Under the pieces are notes generated by a model. The model saw only the letters and a list, made by a program, of their open reading frames with translations, searched no databases and had not been told where the DNA came from. A DNA stretch of 64,000 bases from Haliotis asinina (lineage: Eukaryota > Mollusca > Gastropoda > Lepetellida > Haliotidae), in NCBI RefSeq assembly GCF_037392515.1, contig NC_090281.1:46166645-46230644 (forward strand). Direction: 5' to 3'. The translations under genes and the position numbers were made by a program. How positions within the stretch are numbered: the stretch's first letter is position 1; each line of letters starts with the position of its first letter. Below, piece by piece: positions 1 to 11,200 of this stretch.

Positions 1-408
1 TCAGACAATAGAGGTCTTAATGCCAACACCACTGTGTCTGTTCAAATAGTGTTTCAAATGTATAATTTAAAAGAGAAATTATTAAAACAATATTTTTTCC
101 CATGCATCATAATGCATAATTTGACTCAACACATAAGGTCCACTTTCAATATTTGACTTTTTGACATTTTGTGACGTTTTCTAAAATAATAGAAACAATT
201 GTACTTGTTGACGTGAAATACATGAAGTATATGACTTCAAACTACGGTAGAACAAAGGTCGCTTGGGGGTTATCTCTCCAAGGTTCAAGGCATGCATGTG
301 TACGCGTTCATCTGTTGGTCTTATCACTATCTTTAACCACCAAAGGAACTGTGTGTGTATTCAATTGGTATACACAGTAATATAGGGCGAAAACCTACAG
401 TGGGCAAC
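1..408. other. Upstream of C-type lectin gene, nothing recognised
   Basis: AT-rich sequence with no convincing exon, repeat or clear TATA box at a sensible distance from the ATG at 409. The promoter of the downstream lectin gene presumably lies here, or further away if a non-coding 5' exon exists. Confidence 0.3.
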
Positions 409-3400
409 ATGGTGTTCTTGCCAGGAATACTTCTGTCATGTCTCTACATATTTGGTGAGTATGAGCAGAATTTGTAATTGTAAAATGATCTGCATACTTG
501 AACAAAATGACTTTCCAGGACTGGTTCTACACTACCTTTGTTACAGCTATAGAGACGATAATATCTTCCACATTGATTTAAGTCTCGATCATGTTTTTCG
601 TAATTTGTGAACAGGCATGTAGTGCGTGAGTACTGATTTATGCCACAATATTCCAGCAATATCATGGTTAGACTCATCAAAATTAAAATTGGCACCAAAC
701 CCTGATCCTCCCTGTGACGAAATTATTCTCTAACCACCAGACAGCCCCAATATATAAATCAAGCAATACATGTTCTGAGATTCATAAGTTTGCTGGTTTT
801 ACATGATAATTTAATGCAGTCAAGTGTTTGAAGAAAACTTGAGTAATGTTATAGTACATTTAACTTAAGACAATACGGTCGGACCTCGTTGTATCTTACC
901 AAGTTCCTTTCCAAGTAGCGAACTTATTTGGAGGCCCCAACTTTTCCCAGCTGACTCGAATAAAAACACAACATAAAGTTTTTTCTCGGAATACTATATT
1001 TATCCTGCTTCAATTCTTATACATTTTAGCCCCGGAATCATATAATTCTTAGCCTTCCGCTGGTAGGAAAAGCAATGTGTTATCATGGTTGCAAAAATAT
1101 TCACAGAAACAAATCCAAGGTAATAAACGTGGACATTTAACAATCGACAACATTAAGGAAATAAATTATACCATTGATAGAGTTCTGTCATTTCTATTCA
1201 GAGAAGAAACTGAGCGCTTGGCAGTCTCGTTTGACGATAACTGAGGTCATATTCTGTTTAAGCTTTGGCCGAAGGAGATGACTTCAGTAAGTGCCCACCG
1301 TCAATCCCAAGGAACCAGTACTTGAGGACTTTCAGGAATCGATGTTACGAGTTTGCAGTGTTCCATGAGGCGTACTGGCCAGACGCAAACGCTCAGTGCA
1401 TGAGCAAAGGGGGTTATCTTGTTAGTGTCAACGACGCAGAGACCCAGCAGTTCCTCGTCAGCACCTTAGTTCGGCTGAACTTCGCCAAACATGGCATATG
1501 GATTGGTCTTAATGATCAGAAAATTGAGTCAACTTATGAATGGGCTTCAGGTAACTTGGCCACGCCACGCCACGCCACGCCACGCCACGCCACGCCACGC
1601 CACGCCACGCCACGCCCCTCCTCGCCTCGCCTTGCCACACCCACACCCACACCCACACCCACACCCACACCCACACCCACACCCACACCCACACCCACAC
1701 CCACACGTCCTTACTGTTTGTGTTTTGGTGATCAGATTGTCGAAGTTACCAGGTAAACTTTGGTTACATCGCACAAAGGACCCAGCATTCCTATACGCGT
1801 TTCCACAGTAATACTGTTCGTTCGCCGATTGTGCGGGTATGAGTAGATATAGTTTTACCTATTAACATGTTAGTATTAGTATTGCATGTTAGTTATTTAC
1901 CAGCTTGACATATTCCTTATGAATACTATTTCAGGTGATAAACTCACTTACACCCACTGGGCAACAGGAGAGCCTAACTTCGCTCACGGTATCGAGGACT
2001 GTGTGCTGATGAAGAGTACAAAGGCTTATGCATGGGAGGACCACCCCTGTCATCTGTGGCCCCAGCACTACTCGTACATCTGTGAATATGGTGAGTGAGG
2101 GAGGGATGTATTGAGTGAGCGAGTGATGTATTCAGTGAGTGAGTAAGCAATTTTTCGCCGCTATCAGCCATATCACTTGGACATCAGAAATAGGCCTTCC
2201 ACATTATACCTATGTTGGGACTCGAACCCGGGTTTAACGCGAGTAAGATGAACACGTTAACCACTACGCCACATGAAAAATTACTGTGCTTCATTTGGAG
2301 TTCAGTTGCAAACATTTCATAAATAACAAATCTTCCAGTACCGTTTCATGAATATGACTGTCTCATATTGGTCGCTGTCACTGTCGTGTCAGTATCGACG
2401 CGGATGGTGCTAACACCCAACACTGACATTGTTAATTGAGGTCACCAGCACCCATTCAGCGACTGTCGCTCTGTCTTCTGTTTAATAAATTAACGTGTTA
2501 TGGTGGAAAATTTATAAGACAATCACTCAATATTGTATTATAGTTTATGATATCATTTACACCAGTTTCTATGAAAGGTAATTATTTTCCCGTTAGTTTA
2601 TGAAGATGATTGTTTAAAGAGAAAGGTTAAAATGAACTAGTGGTTAGGACATGGGTTTATCCTTGATGGTTCGATGACAGACAGTATTACAATACATGGT
2701 GTACCGATTCAGATTGCATAAGTTGGTAATACGGCACTTTTGTCATAGGTTTGCTTTGTGTAAAATGATAAAACCATGTTGTTCTGGAACACAATTTTCA
2801 ATTTTATGTAACACAAACGAAAGATTCCAAACGTGGTACAATGTGTCAAGAAGAATTTTCTGGTACTGCTTTCCATGACGTTTTGATAAACTCCGTTTGG
2901 GACAAGGAAACAAGCATACTCTCTCATAATTTACCATTTAAATTCTATTTTTCGTGACATGTGTTATATTTTGAATTACACGTTCTCAGTAAAGTACAGA
3001 TTCTAGCACTTTGTCTGAGTCCCATTCAAGTCAATATCAAAATCCTAAGTGAGCTATCTAACCCACCCAGCCACGGCTTCAAGACTCGCTTGATCTTGCT
3101 ACATGGGAGGCAGGTCTTCCACATACACATGTACAAGACTGTTGTGTTTGAGCATTTGAATCTTTCAGCACTCTTCTTTTATTCAAGCTCAACGAATACT
3201 GAATCAGCTGATTCACTGTAAGATCGTTTAAAGTGCATTTCGCACGTAAACTACCTTACTGTGTAAATGACCCCACCACGATGTCTACCGATTTTTCGGG
3301 TGTTCCCATACTTTTTGCTTGTAGTAAATATAATACATTTGTAGGGCGCCTATTATCCATCTTAAACATATTCAGTGACTCAGTGGACAAAACTCAGTGT

Positions 3401-4213
3401 GCAAAACGCAGACATTTTTATCAGGCTTAGCCACACCTTCCTGTGGGTGAGTGATTGAGTGAGTGATTTTTTTTTACACCGCTTTAAGCAATATTCCAGC
3501 AGTATCACTGTGACTGGCACCAGACCTTCCTGTGAGAAGGCTAACAGTCATATGACCATCTTATCCCACCGGGTACCAAATCCCACACAACATGTCACTT
3601 GTGATGCGATGTGGGACAGGACAGAAGTCCTAGAAACTCGTAGGGCTCTCCGTGACCAGTGTTGCTTAACTTCAACTGATTTGTGCAATGGGCTGTGTGC
3701 AGTTGACCACACACCACCGCATAGCTTATAGAAAACTTTGAATACACATTTTTAACAATGGCTGGCATACGGCCCTGTGCATAGCGCCCAGATAACAAAT
3801 CAGTTGAAGTTAAGCAACGCTGGGTTCGGACAGCTCTTGGTAACTGCGTTGGCCTAGAAATTCCAAAGAGAAACTTTAGTGAGTTGTGACTTGTGATACA
3901 TATGGTCTCACCTTGGGCAAGTGAGTTTGTTCAAAATTGCCTCTGTTCGCCCAGCAGGAAATGAGTACCAGCAGGAAATAAATAGTGACACCATCAAGCT
4001 TCTAGCGCCTAACAGGCATCTTACCGGAGTAATGATGATCACATTGTGCGCTTTGAGCAGGATATTTAGCCTTTAGCGTGATAAATATTCTTCTTCTATT
4101 TATCATTATTTGAACATCAAAAGGTAGTTCAATACAATAACTGACTTTTTACAGAGATGTTACAATCCACAACACCCCCGCCTACAGCAGCGCCCGCAGT
4201 CACAGCGCTGTGA
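409..4213 (+). CDS. Secreted C-type lectin, 4 exons, about 182 aa
   Basis: Exons 409-454, 1263-1550, 1935-2090 and 4155-4213; every junction is phase 1 and has GT/AG ends. Exon 1 encodes a signal peptide ([16 protein letters not shown]). Exons 2-3 encode one C-type lectin domain. A long-form N-terminal Cys pair (KCPPS ... NRCYEF) leads into the WIGL core. EPN (GEPNF) is the calcium/sugar motif usually linked to mannose-type binding, WED stands where WND is usual, and PC and YICE close the domain. Exon 4 adds a short Thr/Pro/Ala tail ending TAL-stop. Exon 4 is the weakest call: without splicing, exon 3 would read only three codons further to a stop at 2096. Such proteins are secreted sugar-recognition molecules, often immune in molluscs. 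Role and binding are inferred from the family. Intron 2 carries two adjacent simple repeats starting 10 bases after the donor. Confidence 0.82.
455..1262 (+). other. Intron 1 of the C-type lectin gene
   Basis: Starts with GTGAGT and ends in AG before the exon at 1263. No repeat or RNA gene recognised inside. Confidence 0.6.
1561..1705 (+). repeat. Two adjacent microsatellites, (CACGC)n then (ACACCC)n
   Basis: About eleven CACGC units (1561-1615) and, after a short degenerate bridge, about eleven CACACC units (1637-1705). Both lie in intron 2 of the C-type lectin gene, immediately after the splice donor at 1551. The minus strand is G-rich, with runs of GGGTGT. The long open frames here are produced by the repeats and are not genes. 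Confidence 0.95.
2119..2276 (-). mobile_element. tRNA-derived SINE, family A
   Basis: Read on the minus strand, it starts with an A-box-like GGCGTAGTGG and a B box GGGTTCGAGTCC about 45 bases later. It continues into the family A body and ends in ACTCACTCA-type tail repeats. It lies in the last intron of the C-type lectin gene. The tRNA-like head drives Pol III transcription in such elements; this copy is diverged. Confidence 0.75.
2280..3445. other. Intronic sequence, nothing recognised
   Basis: Part of the last intron of the C-type lectin gene. No exon, RNA or repeat family that I can support. Confidence 0.3.
3447..3515 (-). mobile_element. SINE family A tail fragment
   Basis: Contains the inverse of the family tail: GTGAGTGATTGAGTGAGTG, ACACCGCTTTAAGCAATATT and CCAGCAGTATCAC. 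The tRNA-like head is missing. Confidence 0.55.
3516..3720 (-). mobile_element. 5S rRNA-derived SINE, minus-strand copy
   Basis: On the minus strand it contains GTTGAAGTTAAGCAACACTGG, close to the internal promoter of 5S rRNA (GAAGTTAAGCAAC), followed by a body with GGTACCCGGTGGGA and GTCATATGACTG. The 5S similarity is too partial for a working 5S gene. A second copy in the opposite orientation follows at once. Confidence 0.6.
3740..4060 (+). mobile_element. 5S rRNA-derived SINE, plus-strand copy
   Basis: The plus strand carries GTTGAAGTTAAGCAACGCTGG at 3803-3823, then CGGACAGCTCTTGG as in the 3' half of 5S rRNA. A body follows with the segments TCGCCCAGCAGGAAATGAG and CTAGCGCCTAACAGGCA. With the minus copy it forms a head-to-head pair: 3661-3682 and 3797-3818 are perfect 22-base inverted repeats. 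Confidence 0.6.
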
Positions 4214-4233
4214 CAGTCTGCAATGGCCATGAT

Positions 4234-4632
4234 TCAGTAGAAATGGTAAGGAAAGAGGGATTCCATTCCAGTAAGTCACGCGAAGCTCTAACTTCGGGTA
4301 GTAAGCTGGGTCCAGGCCCCCTTTGCGCCCGGCAAGACAGGACCCATTTTAGGGACCCTACATAATTTATGGCTTGGGGTGATGATGATGGTTTCTATGG
4401 AGAGCGAGTACAGTGTGAATGTCCCCACCACCCACCACCCACCACCCACCATCCACGAGGTCTATGTGTAAAGTAAGTGATCCCCCGCCCCTTTCCATAG
4501 TTTTAAGTACGAAATAGATAGAAGCTAGTTCACTTGTATGGAAAATATGACTCCCAAGAACAAAATAAGTGATCTCACTTAAAATCATCATCACCTCCAC
4601 TAGCCATAAATGATGCCCCTTAGTTAACACCG
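4234..4632. other. 3' flank of C-type lectin gene, low-complexity CCACCACC tract
   Basis: Holds a short (CCCACCA)n tract near 4422-4452. No consensus poly(A) signal stands out close after the stop at 4213, and no other gene is seen. Confidence 0.35.
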
Positions 4633-4633
4633 C

Positions 4634-4833
4634 AGTCAGCAATATCCCAGCTATACGGCGACAGTCTGTAAATAGTCAAGTGCCTACCACACAATCCAAT
4701 GACTAACATCGTCAACATCTAAATACGTATTTGGAATATGTGTCAACTAAGTCCGTGAGCCTGACTCCTACGACAAGCATGGGTTGCTGAAGATCAATTC
4801 TAACCTGGATCTTCAAGGGTCCAATACTGATAA
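4634..4833 (+). mobile_element. SINE-like family B copy
   Basis: Diverged copy of the family B repeat: CAATATCCCAGCTATACGGC, then AGTCTGTAAATAGTC, GTGTCAACTAAGTC and TACGACAAGCATGGGTTGCT. It includes the longer 3' variant ending GGATCTTCAAGGGTCC. Confidence 0.7.
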
Positions 4834-4849
4834 CAATGCAGCTCTACTA

Positions 4850-5742
4850 AGTATGTGAATTAAGTCTATTTCGGATTCATTGCAATGGAATTAGATTGTG
4901 TTCAATTTGCTAATTACGCTGTAAACCAATACAGACAAGGCTGATGTTAAAAACTGAAATAATACTTTCTGTTGGGTGTTTTCATCACTGTTGTGCGTTT
5001 TTGATTCAGAAACAAAACTTGGTGATTGATGAATTCCACAGATGCCGGATTTTAAAATGGGATACGATTGCCTGTGTGTACATAAATAATTTACGAGTTG
5101 TTGATTTGTGAAGGTATCGGTTCAATTTCAAAGGTGTTTGTTATATTTTCACAAAGGCAGTCGTCTAACGCCACAAAGGACGTCCGAAATGTGCCAGCAT
5201 GTAGTTAACTAAAGTCATATAGGTCAATGACCGACATTACTTCACACATTGCTCTCACATTAAGCTGACAACTGCCTCTCAGAGAAACTCGCTCGCTCGC
5301 TCACCCATTCATTCACTCACTCACTCACTCACTCACTCACTCACTCACTCACTCACCTGTTTTCACTCTGACGGCACCATTCATATACGAACCAAGCCAT
5401 AGACTCAGATCAACCGGAAAGCATGACTCCAAAGACGCCTTCGCTCGTTATGGAGTTGCGTCCCTTACGTGATACTAGATCCATTTAGCTCTGCCCCCAC
5501 TACTTGGTTCTTTACTAAGGTGGTGAGCCACATTGAGCTGTGTTACTTTAGATTTTTCTCAAAAAAAACCATCCAAAACTCAGAAACACCGTTAATATAC
5601 ATGTACCCACTCTAACCCTGACGGGCTGGTGGGGTTGCCGAGTAGTTGGAGCGTTTGCGCGTAATGCTGAATACGATGTGTTAATGTGTGATGCCTTCTA
5701 CAAACCCACTCGACTGCTATTTTTTTAATATCTAATTGCTTC
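4850..5742. other. Intergenic, one microsatellite
   Basis: No gene recognised. A (CTCA)n/(GCTC)n microsatellite runs 5290-5355, the same tetranucleotide that ends the local SINE families, so it may be an expanded SINE tail. Confidence 0.5.
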
Positions 5743-5905
5743 GGGGCAGTGGAGAGGCCTAGTGGTTAAAGCGTTCGCTCATCCCGACGAAGACCTGTGT
5801 TCGTACCCCCACATTTGCAGAATATGTGAAGCCCATTTCTGATATTGCTTGAATATTGCCATAAGAAGCACAAAAAACCCTCTCCTTCATTCACTCACTC
5901 CAACT
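5743..5905 (+). mobile_element. tRNA-derived SINE, family A
   Basis: Head GAGGCCTAGTGGTTAAAGCG (A-box like), degenerate B box GTGTTCGTACC, body TGTGAAGCCCATTTCTGATA and tail CATTCACTCACTCC. Confidence 0.75.
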
Positions 5906-5941
5906 GATTCATAGTGGGCAAACTCGGACATACATCTTTTG

Positions 5942-6103
5942 TTCCGGTGGGGTAGCCTAGCGGATAAGGCGTCATGCCCAGAACACGGGTTCGATTGCAC
6001 AACTGAGTACCGTATGTGAAGCCCATTTCTGATGTCCCACACGGTAATATTCCTGGAAGATTGCGAACAGCGGCTTAAAATATACCCTCTTACTTACATA
6101 AGT
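5942..6103 (+). mobile_element. tRNA-derived SINE, family A
   Basis: Head GGTGGGGTAGCCTAGCGG, B box CGGGTTCGATTGC, then TGTGAAGCCCATTTCTGATG and AGCGGCTTAAAATATACC. It lies in the same orientation as, and directly after, the previous copy. Confidence 0.8.
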
Positions 6104-8220
6104 CTGAGCTATGACACGGCTAGTACAAATTAGTAAAATACAAGTTAACAAACAAGAGCCAAAACAGCTCATGAGCTGCAGTGCCTCTAACTATAGCATC
6201 ACGGGTCTCAAACACATTTGGTAAGGTCATGTGCTCGAGCGGTTTAATGACATCACTTCCTGTACATGAATAACAAACCCATGTCTGTAGCAAGAACACG
6301 ACATGATATCCATGAAACCCCAAACACCGGGTAGTGTTAAGGCAATGTGGCACAATACACAACGCAAATCTCAGAGACTTAATTCTGTTAAAAAGGTCAT
6401 CACTTGTCATGCATATGTATTCAACCAATAAACACGTCATATCTAGTATACCATTAACAAAGTCTCTAAAATGGTATTTTATTGAACTCGTCACACCTTA
6501 GTTATGACTGACGGTGACCTTGACCGTTGCCCGATTCAGAGATGACATGTCCTAAATGCTTTTTCTCTTACACTGAAATACGTATTTCCCTGTGACTTTG
6601 TGGAGGGCACTTCTAGTGACCTTGAATGGTCGATGTGTCACAGCTTCCAAAAGCGAAACGTACAAAGAATACGTATATAAGAATGGTCAAATGTGCCGGA
6701 GCTTACCGCGAAGCCTTTAAATATACAGATGATGTGTACGTGAAATTATTCTCCTATTCTCCAAATGGCACGTGGTTTTAAAAATGAAATCGCGGTGCTT
6801 CAAATTCAAAGAAACATGCATTTTGGCGTTTCGTAAAATATACTAATATATGACAATTTCCTTGGATCGTATAACATGAAAGGCCGAGTTCGGGTGAGCA
6901 TGAAATTTCCGAAAGGGAATTGCAGTACAAAACGTTCCTGTCATACTGTGGTGTAAATTCAGCCATTAAAACTGAATGGTTATGAAGGGTTTTTTTTATT
7001 TATTCTGTCTTTATGCTTTAAAAAGATAATATGACCAAAAACGTTCGTTCAGATTGTACTGCACCCGAAATAATTGCACACAACTGCATGTGGTCGTTAA
7101 AAACATCAAAAGAAAGGGTAAGGTCACAATCAAGAACAGACAATCACGATTAACACATAGCGTGTACCGCGGGAGATTAATACACGCCTCTAATGTATGG
7201 TAATGATTTTATTATCTGTGATGCAATGATGCACAAAACCACTGAAGACAGGCACACTTTCATGGAGGTTTTGTATGATTTACCCCCTGTATATATAGGT
7301 TAGTTTCAGTTAGTTTATATATACACATATCATCGTAAAGGATAAACAAGTTGTTATAAAACTAACATACAAAGAGTCATGGAACTGAAGAGTGTAATGT
7401 GCTTGTGAAGATATTTCCTTCTAGCATGCTCTTTATTGGGTAACCTCATGATGACCTGATGAAAACGTCACTTACAGTATTCATCACTGCGTGTTTTTCA
7501 GTTCCTCAACACAATTACCAGCTGTTCGTTTACAGCATTACATGATGAGGATATTCGACTGTTTACGCTCAGGATAGGAAAAAAGGGATGTGTGTTTTGT
7601 CGTGTGTCACTCTGATCGAGATATCAGTAGTCGTTAGTAACAATATTACTCATCTCTGTCGTAGTACACGGATGTGATCTGTGAGATTTTCCACATATGT
7701 CATGTGCTTATCGGTGTGTGTCAGAGCTGATCTAATGCAGTTCTAATTTAGAAGTTTCAGACATAGTTTTAACCTTGGTGTCATGATCCATCATGTGCCA
7801 TATACGTGGGATCTGTTGACAGGAATCTGATAATGAAAACCAGGCCGCCTTTAAAGGTTTAACCAGAACCATTGTGCAAATAGAGGGATTTTTATTTCAA
7901 GACGCAATGGACGTCTGAACTGAGTTACGCAGACCAAAGCTCGAAAGTTGGAATCAACTCTTGTCACAAACATGTGGGTGTCTGCGCGTCTATGTGCGTG
8001 TCTGTGTGTGTATGTGTAAAATCCTCAACATGTCCAGCATAATTTAACAAACGAAATTGTGAACATCCACTGTAAGTGGAAATATGTATGTATGCGAGAT
8101 CGCGAGAATGTCCCTTACAGTATTCCATATGAAACACATCAACAGTACAGAGAACATGGGTTATTCCAGATCACTGCATCAGCCATGTGGACCTTGATAT
8201 CCGCGATTGTTCGTACGAGA
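6104..8220. other. Intergenic, downstream of the PAN-galectin gene
   Basis: About 2.1 kb with scattered short frames but no exon with plausible splice sites and no repeat I recognise. A minus-strand AATAAA (plus-strand TTTATT) at 7891-7896, about 330 bases after the stop of the galectin gene, is a possible poly(A) signal. Confidence 0.35.
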
Positions 8221-11200
8221 TCATATTACACGTCTGGAGTAAAGGACCTTTTGAAGAGCTACATCCAACTTAACTTCAGTATTATCCGGATCTGTTCCTG
8301 GATTGTGGTCAGTGTATGCACCAAGAAATGTGCCATTGACAAATACCTGAAACATAATGAAAAGGTAAATATATTCATCAAGAACGTCCCGTCAATAGTC
8401 GCTCTGGGCCTGACGTTTTCAGTGGCATGACATGATGTCTTATTGATTTATTTTCCGCTACGATCGTACATAAGGGGTACAATTCAATGAATATTTTCGT
8501 CGATTGAATGCTCACGTAGAGAGACATAAAGGATACAAAGTCAACAGCCATACAAAGCAGTAAGAAGACAGTACAGATATTTATACATCAATATAAATTA
8601 TGCCAAAGGGGTACGAAACACAAAACTGCTTTGAGTTCAGAACAAAATACATGTAAAGGAATGCAAAACGATGGATCAATTAATCAGTGTCACAGTCGAT
8701 GAAATATCCTTCGATCTATTCATCATAAACATTAACGTTTTCTTTCTTTGTTTAATGCTATTAAATGCCACAATGAGTATTTTTGTTCGTGGATTTGTAA
8801 TGCTAGCTGTTAACAGCTGGTGCCATGTCTGATTTTCCCTTTTCCATTGATATCATTTTCAGGACTATTATCTCCTTTACTCCAAACTGAATCCTTTTCT
8901 GGGAACAGAAAGTCCATTTAATGTTTAGCACTAACGTGACATATTTATATTTATTCAAGGCTCTGAAGTACCAGCAGGTAGTGGGGCCCTTAAACTCCAA
9001 ACTGAATCCTTTTCTGGGGACAGTAAGTCCAGTTATTCTTTAGCACTAACGTGACCTATTTATATTTATTCAACGCTCTGAAGTACCATCAAACTCCAAA
9101 CTGAATCCCTTAGTGGGAAAAGACTGGATATCCTTTTAGTTAATTAACCATAAGATAGTTGCTCAATGCACTGAATTGAACCCTCTCTGTGGAAAAACAC
9201 GACTGGATATCCCTTTGTCCTAACACTATGTGTTTAGTTGATCAACCATAACATAGTCATTCTCGGAATCTCCAAATTATGTTCTGTTTAATTACATATG
9301 AAATATACTTATTCTCTTTATTAACCATCATAGAGTTCGGGTCAATATACACTAAACTGAATCCTTTCTGTGGAAAAACAAGAAAGGATATCCTTTTGTC
9401 CAAACGCTACATATCTGGTTGATTAACCATTACACAGTCAGTCTCGGAATCTCCAAATTATGTTCTGTTTAATTACATATGAAGTATACTAATACTAATA
9501 CTAATTCTCTCCGACTGTTCAAATACCTCATAACTTGAATCACTATGGATTACATTCATACTGAAGCCCTCTCCCATACGGAACGGGAAATTATTCAAGA
9601 ATTCAGCTTGGTTCCAGGAAGTGCCGGTCATGCTTGAGAGAACAACTTTCAGAACTGAGCCCTGTGCGTTGAAGCGCGCATCGACCTGGAGAAGCAGGTG
9701 AGTGTCTTGCTTCAGGTTAATTGAAAACCTGAAAGTTGGTAAATTATATTTAGGAAACAAACAAACCAACACTAGATTTGTAGTCTTTGAACATTCATAA
9801 GGTCTTATACGGAAAAAAGTTCCATATAAGCATGTTCTTTTGTGGCTGACATACCCCGCATTCCCTTTCTTCCTTAACAGGGGCGGTGGGTAGCCTAGTA
9901 GGTTCCGCTCGTCACGGGTTCGATTATATACATGGGTACAATGTTTGAAGCCCATTGCTGGAATATTGCTTAACTCGGAATAAAACTATACTCATTTTCT
10001 TGAATATTCGAAAACAGGATGATGATGTTCGGTCGATGTCATAATTCACTGTTCATCAGATGTTTATACAACAGCCACAAAATACCTACCTTTCTCGGCA
10101 AACGTTATATATCAAACGTTATTGTACTATTCAAGAGTCAATGCTCTGTCAGTGTGTATTAACGATACTGAAATGTAACATTGAAGTGCCATGACTTCAC
10201 AGTATATTGGAGTCGCTGTGGGTAAAATAGCACATCGTTGTAAGCCACAAGGAAATCGTAAGGGTATTGACTTTGAAATTTATCCCAGTAATTTCTTGGG
10301 GTTATTTGTAATACAGCGAAGCACTCAGCAATATTCCAGCTATGTGGCGTGAGAGGAAACAAGCAACTCATAGTAGGAAACACATTGTGCTAAGGGCTTC
10401 ATGCAAGATTCCGGAAAATCTTAGTGTTTTCCTTGTCACTTACTTTTATCATTATCACCCAAATCTTATCAATGTAAAACGTTTCTGAGATGGTTAATTC
10501 TTTGTTATGGCTCTTTGGATATCTGTGACTGGTCTGTTCTTACGGTATACATAGTGCGGCGTCGAAAACTGGTGTTTCCTTAAAGAGTTTACAAACCGTG
10601 TTTCCGCTGTAGGTGTGCCGACAATTCTCAGATTGTACTCATCGGTAAAGTCGCAAGGCAGTGGCTTGATAAACGGAACATCCTGGAAACGAAGTGTATA
10701 GTTATGTGAAACTGAAGAGCGAAAGAATGTTTACTTCCCAGTTAAATTTGTCATATGTTTTCATGTGTTTATATTTGATAACATCTTAAGAAGTCGTTAT
10801 TGTATAGAATAAATGCAAAATTTCAAACGGTTGACAAATGCACCGCTTTGGACTTTCCTCCAACAGTAATAAGATAGCCCGTGATCAAAAGGAATGCTGT
10901 TAATGGCGGTGGTTTGTATGTAATCGAGTCTGGACCAGATAGACGTGGATAACAACAAACGTGGATAACAACAAACGTGGATTGGTGAGGACCAATTCTA
11001 CCCCGGATCTTCGTAGGTCCATTAGAACGCGGAGCATAGATTGTCAATGATCTACTCTGCTTCTAATTTATAATATTTACATTAGTTAACTTGTTTATCA
11101 TACCATGAATAGTCTTCTCTCCAGGATAAAGCCAACGGATATTTTTGGTAACCTTTGGGGACATATGCGGACATCGATGCAAATTCGAGAGGTCATATGT

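Noticed and set aside
2190-2276. tRNA gene suggested by A and B boxes
   Set aside because: The boxes are followed by the SINE body and tail and no cloverleaf is complete. The same holds at 5743, 5942, 9883, 15780, 43976, 47581, 51575 and 52620.
3661-3830. 5S rRNA gene
   Set aside because: Only the internal promoter region and part of the 3' half resemble 5S. The 5' half is unrelated and the copies are inverted SINE-type.
6120-6494. 124-aa minus-strand frame
   Set aside because: No recognisable protein content, and it overlaps the end of a SINE.
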